A program made the position numbers and the translations under genes. This document shows positions 57,796-64,000 of a stretch of DNA of 64,000 nucleotides, one piece after another (positions within the stretch are counted from its first letter, which is position 1; every line of letters starts with the position of its first letter). Location of the stretch: assembly GCA_036346275.1 (NCBI GenBank), contig CM070711.1, positions 52,577,435-52,641,434 of the forward strand. Reading direction: 5' to 3'. The notes beneath the pieces are model-generated. The model saw only the letters and a list, made by a program, of their open reading frames with translations, did not search any database and had not been told where the DNA came from. This stretch comes from Otatea glauca (Eukaryota; Streptophyta; Magnoliopsida; Poales; Poaceae).

Positions 57796-58787
57796 GTAGG
57801 GCGTCCATCTCGATTCCCCATCGGGAGAGGGTAGCTACGAGAGGAGTGGCCGCTGTCTATCCCACGTATACGCTTCGTCCGCAGGTGTGGGACCTGGAGG
57901 GGGTGAGCGAACGCGCGTTTTCCTGCATCGGTTTGAACGCCGTGCTCGTGGAGCTAATAACGGGTGATCCGAGTGGGACCTGGAGATCCCTCCCAAGGGG
58001 GACCTTTCCAAGCGAACGATCCCAGCGTAGGGTGTCTGGCCCACCGGGGGCGACCCATGAGAAACCTTTCTTTACTCGATCCCGTATCGGACTCTGGGTC
58101 GTCCGCTGACCCAGAGTACAGCTGGCTGTCACCCATCGATGGATTCCGCGGGAGAGCGTGAAGTATGGTCTCGGACACGAGTTAAGGCGATTTGGTCGTT
58201 CGCCGACCCAACTAGAGGCCCACTGGGGGCTCGCCTTGTTCTCGCCCCTTGCTCAATTTTCTGCTGGGGCGGCTTGAGTCCACTTGGTGGATCATGCCTT
58301 TGGAGCCCGCAGCTTTCGACTGGGCCCCGGGGGCGAGCTATCGAGCTCTTTTGCCACTTTGGGGGTCACAGCGGCCTAGCGGGCCTCTCGCACGAGTCTC
58401 AGAGCAGCCTACCCGGCCCGAAGGCAGAGACCAAGAGGCCATAGGGTGCGCTGCTCGAAACGGTGTCTTTGCGCCTCCTGCAGTCCTATCAGACTTAAAT
58501 GCATAGAGAGGAATTGAAAATCGTTGCAGTTACCAGGGGCCTGGCGTGGCAGCCGAGGGCGTGCGATGCTTCACTCGAGGAGGTGTCTGTTCGACCGGTG
58601 CCCGCTCGGCTCGGCGCCTGTTCGGCTCCTATAAATCCAGCGCGGGGACGCTTGTGCAGGTCACTTGCCTTTGCTTTCCTCGCCTTCTTGTCTTTGCCTG
58701 CGACAAGAGAAAACCAGAGCGAGGGAGCCGAAGAAGAGAGATCCCCACCTTCCCCTTCTCTCATCTTTTCGTTGTTTTGCCTCGGAG

Positions 58788-61700
58788 ATGTCGTGGCCAG
58801 AGTGCTCTGCTCGGCCTAGCCGCGCGCTTGGCCTGGAGAAGAAGGGGTTCCTCCCCCCGCGGGATGTCTCCAAGTGGAATGTGCCGACGGGGGTCACCGT
58901 CCCTTCGCCGGGGGACGACGAAATCGTGGTTCCCGCCTCATTCTTCGAGCGGGGTTTCGGGCTCCTGCTGCACCCATTTGTCCGAGGGCTGCTGCATTAT
59001 TACGAGGTGGAGGTGCACCATCTCAACCCCAACGGTGTGCTCTATATAGCAGTCTTTATCACGCTGTGCGAGGCTTTCCTGGGGATCGATCCCTATTGGA
59101 CGCTTTGGAGGCATTTCTTTCATGCTCGGCTAAGGAAGGACAAGCCGACAGATGCCCCGGCGCCCATGGGCGGTGTGGCCTTCCAGCTGCGCAGCGGCCG
59201 CGCATCGGACTACATTGACGTGAAGCTGCTGTTGTCAAACCAGGGCTGGCACTCCGAGTGGTTCTATGTTCGGAACCTGGGAGGAAGTGCCCCGGTCTTC
59301 ACCGGCCGTCTTCCCGAGGCATGGCCCCAGTGGACGTGGGGTGCCGAACGGAAGAAGAGGAACATGGTGACCGAAATCATCGACCGGATCAAGGCCCAGC
59401 GGGAGCGAGGTCTGACCGGCGACGTCGTCGTACGCGCGTTCATGAAGATGCGCGTGCAACCCCTGATGGACAGGATCCGCCCCATGTTCCAATATGAGGG
59501 TGAGTCTGATCCCATGAGGATGGCGAGACCAGAGTTTTCCGCGTCGAAGGTGGAGGCTCGGGTGTCCGTTGTTACGGGTGGCAGCACCTCCGAGGCGACG
59601 GGCGGCCACCCCGAGCCATTCTCGGCGCGCAATCTCCCGAACCTGTTAACCCGAGCAGATCTCTTCCCTTCCTCTTTTTCCTTTTCAGCCCTTCGCACTT
59701 GGTCTGACTAGCATCTTCGTGATATCCAGGGGCTCGCCGGGATCGTCTCCCGGGCATTGCTGCCAGGGGAGAAGGAGCTGAGGGCCGCGGTCCGAGCGGA
59801 CTCCGCACAGCGCGAATCCGTGCGCAAAAGGCGGAAGGAGGAGAGGAGGGAGAAGAAGAAAGAGCGTGCGACGAGGGCCGCGCGTGGCGAGGAGGTCTCC
59901 GACACGACCGTCGTTGAATTGGTCGGTCTGGGGTCGACCTCCAGCGATAGTGGTGGCGGTGATGACCCATACCGCGGGCTGGAGCTCGGGCCGTCGACTG
60001 GCGGCGGTCCGGACGAGGGTGCCCGCGCGAACGCTGCTGTCGCCATGCCTCAGGCAGAGGCATCCTCGGGGAAGCAGAGGGGCGATTCGCCTCCACGAGG
60101 GAGGCCGGCGAAGAGGGTGCGGTTGCCCCGCACCCGCTCGGCGTTGTAAGTACTCTCCCTGTCCCCGAGTCGCATTGTAGTAGAGTAGTCCGAGTAGCTT
60201 TTGACCGACCGTTGTGTATGTGTCTTACACGGGCGATTAGCGGCCGGCGTGGCGCCGTTGGAGCCCCGGAGGGCGCGGCGTCCGCGCGCGCAGCCGGCGG
60301 GGCCGAGGAGACGCTGGTCGAGTCGAATCGCCGGCTGGGAGGCGCCACTGGCCGGAGCGACAGGGTCGAGGCACCGCGGGCGGCGCTGAAGTCGCCGGCG
60401 GAGCCGACATCGGCCGTGGTGCCGGTGGCGAGCTCGAGTGCGAGGAGGACCGACAACCCTCGGCGAAGTCGGGGCCTCGCCGAGATCGAGGGCGCGAAAG
60501 CTCCCGCCGCCACCGCCGGGAGGCCGCTACTGCGCGGTCCGGCTCTGAGGTGATCTGCCGCGCCGCCGCTCGGGGGGCCGTCGGCGGGAGTGGCCCAGGC
60601 GTCGGGGGCGATCGTCCCCGAGACGAGGGGGGAGGTGCCGGATAACCCCCTCCAAGGACAGGTCGCCGGGGCCGCTTCAGGGGGGTCCGCTAGGCCACTT
60701 GCGCCTTTGTTGGCATGGTCGGGGGATGATCCGCTCACGAGGCCGTCTCTCGCACAGGACGACCCGGCGGTTTGCGGGGAGTGGGAGCCTTTCCAGGAAA
60801 GTGCTCAGGGGGTCAAGGTTGAGATGGGCCAGATCCACAAGGGGTTGGCTCTCGCCCTCAACTCCTCCAGCAAGGTACTGGACGCTATCAGCGGGGGAAT
60901 CGTCCCGATCTTTGCGGTAAGCCGAACAAACTCCCATCTTTGCCGCCTTTGATGAGATTTGCAGTGAACTTAACGGGGCGTTCGTGTTTCGCAGTGCTTG
61001 TGTGCTCGTTTGGAGGACCAGTCTGAACTTCTCCGGCGCTCGAACGGCGAAAGGGCGGCCGCTGAGGAGGAGCGCGATCGTCTGCGCCCCGAGCTGCCCG
61101 AAGCTCTGGGAGCGTTGGCCCGCGAGCGGGAGGAGGCGGGGAGGGTCCGCCAGGAGCTGAGCCAGGTCGTCGGGGTCTTGCACGATGTGCGTCGGTCAGA
61201 CCAATCCTTGAAGGCGAGGGTAGCTGAGCTCGAGTCCCTCCTGGAGGGATCCAACAGTGCCAAGGATGCTGCCGTCGCCGCGGAGGAGACCGCGCGGTCG
61301 AAAGTATCCCGCCTCCAAGGTGAGCGCGACTTGGCCCAAGAAGGTGCTGAACAAGCGCGTTCCGAGCGGGACGCCGCTCAGAAGGAGCTAGCTTCGGTGA
61401 GGGCGCTGCAGGAGAAGACCCAGGAGGAGCTCCACGCTCTGAAGGACTCCACGGCTGGTAAGTAACCCAACTCTTGTAGTCAACTTCGCGATCGCGGCAC
61501 GTGAGGTGTGCTCGCTTGATGCAGTTTTTGGTCCGCAGCACTGCAAAAGAACTTTAGCGACGCCGTGGAGGCGCGGAGGTCGGCGGTGGAGGAGCGTGAC
61601 GTGGCGGTCGCGGCGCGCGACGTGGCCTTGACATCACAGCAGCTGGCGGAGGGAGATCGGGCTGAGCTGGTCGCTGAGCTGACGACCGTCCGAGAGGCCA

Positions 61701-61999
61701 GCCGGGATGTTTGCGACCGAGTGCTTGGAACCGTGCCGGGCCCGAGCTCGCTCGCCACCGAGTTAGCCCGCGTGCCCGAGCACGTCAATAGCTCGGTGAG
61801 CGAGGGCGTCGTGCTTGGAGCCTTCTCGGCGCTCGTCTGCACCATCTCTCATTTTGATGGTATCAACCTCGCCACGGTCGCCAGCGGATTGCCGAATCGG
61901 ATCGAGGAGGAGATCGACAGGTTCGAGCTCCAAGTCGAACCGTACGCCCGGGTGATTGCTGACCGGATACCGCCCCAGAGCATCCTCCATCGAGAATAG
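58788..61999 (+). CDS. Antisense multi-exon gene of the second Tat element (gypsy-type transposon protein)
   Basis: TATAAAT at 58630 lies about 158 bp before ATG 58788. The first exon encodes the domain known from plant gypsy-type transposon proteins: GDDEIVVPASFF, FGLLLHPFVRGLLHYY, GWHSEWFYVRN and MFQYEGESDP. The frame meets TAG at 59709 and reopens in the same frame (RDIQGLAGIVSRALLP), so this is a nonsense mutation or a short intron. Later exons are joined by plausible introns: GTAAGTAC (60148) to TTAG (60239), GTAAGCC (about 60916) to CGCAG (60994), and GTAAGTAA (about 61460) to CGCAG (61539). The last two exons form a long coiled coil rich in Glu, Ala and Arg, ending at TAG 61997. Its orientation is opposite to the element's pol. 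The role is unknown; Grande-type elements have a comparable antisense ORF. Confidence 0.6.
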
Positions 62000-62249
62000 G
62001 AGGAAAGTTAGAAAACTTAACATATTTTTCTTTCTTTTTGCGATGTAAGAAACATTAGTATGTAATAAACTGAAGTTGGCAAATTCCAATCTGTCTCTTG
62101 TACTTTTCTGTTGTGATGAACGCTTGGAGACCATAGCTCTAGAAACCGCGAGGGTTGGTCAAGCGTAGGTCAGGGCGTTACCATTTACAAGGGAAGCGTG
62201 AAGAGGACAGGAACTTGGCTACGAAGCATTCATGCGCACTTGCTCGGGA

Positions 62250-62645
62250 CAGGAGTGTTCCCGACAGACCAAGGGTCGCTCCGTGTGGGCACTTCCTTCT
62301 TCCGCAAAGCGCTACTTAGCAACCGTAGCCGCCGGGGTGTAGGCCGTAACACTTGGGTCGAGAGGGTTACCGATTTAGGAGGAACCTCATAGTTGGTCGG
62401 GTCACCGACCCGTATGAGTGCATGCACTGGCTGTGCTCGCGCGGGAAAGGAGTGTTCCTGACTGACCAAGGATCGCTCCGTGTGGGCACTTCCTTCTTTT
62501 GCAAAGCACTACTTAGCAACCGTAGCCGCTGGGGCGTAGGCCGTAGTACTCGGGTCGAGAGGGTTACCGCTTTAGGAGGACCCTCGTGGTCAGTCGGGTC
62601 ACCTACCCGCGTGAGCGCGCCGACTGGAAGCGACCCGCACGGGTG
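62250..62645. repeat. Two 197-bp direct repeats
   Basis: AGGAGTGTTCCCGACAGACC (62251) recurs as AGGAGTGTTCCTGACTGACC (62448), and similarity continues for nearly 200 bp through CACTTCCTTCTT, ACTTAGCAACCGTAGCCG and GAGAGGGTTACCG. This lies in the noncoding part between the antisense gene and the integrase end. Confidence 0.9.
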
Positions 62646-62699
62646 TGCCGACCGGTGGCCCCCGAGCGCCGTGCGGCGAACGGGTACTCGGTAGAAGGG

Positions 62700-62940
62700 T
62701 AAAAAAGAGCGAGGGACAAGAAAGAGTTTTAGGGATAGAATCGCCTTAACTTTTCTATGTTCCACGCGTTGGAGACGATGTTGCCATCCGTGTCCTTGAG
62801 TCGGAAGGTGCTACGTCAGAGAACCTCCACGACGGTGAAGGAGCCTTCCCACGGCGGCGAGAGCTTGTGCCTATCTTTGCTGGACTGAACCTGGTGCAGG
62901 ACCAGGTCGCCCACGTTGAAGGACCGGCCTCAGACCTGAC
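62700..62940 (-). pseudogene. Integrase C-terminus of the second Tat element
   Basis: On the minus strand FNVGDLVLHQVQ, KDRHKLSPPWEGSFTVVEVL and AWNIEKLRRFYP are the usual C-terminal end of gypsy integrase. One stop is visible before the domain and another inside it (VEVL-stop). At 62940/62941 the sequence switches abruptly to LTR, the deletion breakpoint. Confidence 0.85.
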
Positions 62941-63288
62941 GGATGAGACCGGAGCTTGACTTTGGCGATCTCCTTACCACCTCGGGAAGGAGCCACCTGC
63001 CCTCGCACAGTCGCTCTGTGCTATCGTATCCGTAGGGCACGTGGCTAACGGCCGGCGGAGGACCGACACTTGGCCCTTGGCGGAGATCGCCTCAGCTTGG
63101 TCGGAGATCGTGGGAGTCCGACCTGCGGGGTTGGACGCCCTATCGGGTCGGGGACGAGCTCGGGCAGCTCGTTAGGTCGGGGTCGATCATCCTTTGTGGC
63201 CCCGTGGGGCCTTTGGTCGGAGTCGGTCTTGGGGTGGCCCGTTCGTTACTCCGGGCCGTTGGGATACCCATGGTACGAGTACTCGTCA
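62941..63288 (-). repeat. Truncated 5' LTR of the second Tat element
   Basis: The 348 bp align with 55941-56287 of the intact LTR. On the minus strand it begins TGACGAGTACTCG. The 3' part of the LTR, with promoter and R-U5, is missing. GTTAT follows at 63289. Confidence 0.9.
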
Positions 63289-63293
63289 GTTAT

Positions 63294-64000
63294 CGATAGG
63301 AAAAAAATTATCCCTACGACATTGCCGATGACCTTGCCCTCCTCCTCCCCTTCTTCCTCCTCCTCCTCTTTCCCCTTTTCTTTCTTCTCTACAAATTTAT
63401 TTTTAAAAATATTATTTTTTAAAAATTCGGTAGCCAAATATAACAAATACAATAGACTCTCTAGAGCCCTATTGCGACACCCACCTCCTCTATTATCTGC
63501 TAGTCCCTCAAAACACCTCCCCATGGCCACAGCTCGCAGGCAGTAGGTCTGCATCGATCCATTGAAAGGATTTCCCTCTGATTTTTTTAAATACACCAAT
63601 TTTAAACATTCTATAGAATTATTCTACCTTATTTTTTACAAAAATATACAACAATCAACCTTTGATGGCGTGATTGAGCTTAGTCATGTTCCGGATATAG
63701 GACTAGGGCCTTCGTCCCATAATCGAGGTGCGATTGAGGCCTGTCACTCTGCGACAGTGTGATGGTTTCAGTCGCACCACCAGGATGCGACTAAGCCTGG
63801 TCCCAAAATAGTGGAACGAGAAGGCTGACTAATCAATTTTTGTATTTTTAAAAAATATTTACATAAGTAAATTGAAACAACCCAGATTATCATCCATCCA
63901 AATGAGATCATTAACACACATAATTCAATTAATCAACAAAGAATAATCATCATTCCATTCATTAACAAAATTTCATACATCTATAATATACTACAATGCA
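63294..64000. other. Right flank, nothing recognised
   Basis: A pyrimidine-rich stretch (63340-63390) is followed by AT-rich sequence. At 63690-63800 GGTGCGATTGAGGCC and GTGCGACTGAAACC-like words in both orientations suggest a small hairpin. No gene is supported. Confidence 0.35.

Larger units (their letters stand above)
55407..63288 (-). mobile_element. Tat-lineage gypsy element with large internal deletion
   Basis: The element lies in minus orientation between 5-bp duplications GTTAT (55402-55406 and 63289-63293). It has a complete 3' LTR, polypurine tract, small antisense ORF, 80-bp array and large antisense gene. It then jumps from the last codons of integrase (62700-62940) straight into a truncated 5' LTR (62941-63288). 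The gag, protease, RT and RNase H regions, most of integrase, the leader and over half of the 5' LTR are gone. The LTR copies differ at roughly 19 of 348 compared positions (hand count). Confidence 0.85.

Noticed and set aside
59572..60738. 388-aa minus-strand ORF
   Set aside because: It overlaps the antisense gene exons, has biased Pro/Ser/Arg/Ala composition from GC-rich DNA, and shows no recognisable domain; it is a shadow frame.

Overview
This window is plant nuclear DNA, almost certainly from a grass (Poaceae; a panicoid is plausible but unproven). The evidence is intron-split CYP72A cytochrome P450 genes, a Sirevirus, Tat-lineage Ty3/gypsy elements with antisense genes, LINE, CACTA, MULE and hAT remnants, and a Helitron-like terminus. 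It reads as a small CYP72A cluster inflated by nested transposons.

Layout. 1-3979: 3' end of a Sirevirus (env-like ORF, polypurine tracts, 3' LTR) inserted in a decayed MULE transposase (3980-5531, minus). 6209-9301: 3.1-kb solo LTR with a perfect 5-bp target duplication. 10559-10687: fragment of CYP72A exon 1. 11097-12538: 5'-truncated LINE with an 11-bp duplication. 12667-17200: CACTA element with palindromic subterminal arrays. 17942-19878: four-exon CYP72A copy (gene A) that loses frame in its haem-binding motif. 20280-21515: a foldback element and an hAT MITE, both with target duplications. 22282-33733: a complete 11.45-kb Tat-type gypsy element with decayed gag-pol. 34251-35602: second LINE. 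36740-38815: MITEs. 39057-50880: CYP72A gene B, whose four exons join into an intact 528-aa reading frame but whose first intron is about 9.95 kb.

That intron holds a minus-strand Ty1/copia element (about 39668-49529). Inside it are a 5.3-kb solo LTR (41556-46872) and a Helitron-like insertion (47030 to about 48840) with two complementary, broken pieces of a cytokinin isopentenyltransferase gene. The copia LTR ends seven bases before exon 2, so LTR sequence must supply most of the 3' splice signal.

52378-54695 is a decayed plant-mobile-domain (PMD) gene. 55407-63288 is a second Tat-type element in opposite orientation, with a perfect target duplication but an internal deletion of almost all gag-pol. 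The two Tat elements share an architecture beyond pol: an intron-containing antisense gene, an array of exactly or almost exactly 80-bp tandem units with unrelated sequence, and a small antisense ORF with its own TATA box near the 3' LTR.

Only CYP72A gene B looks potentially functional among host genes. Exon and element boundaries were read by eye; family names rest on recognised motifs, not on database searches.
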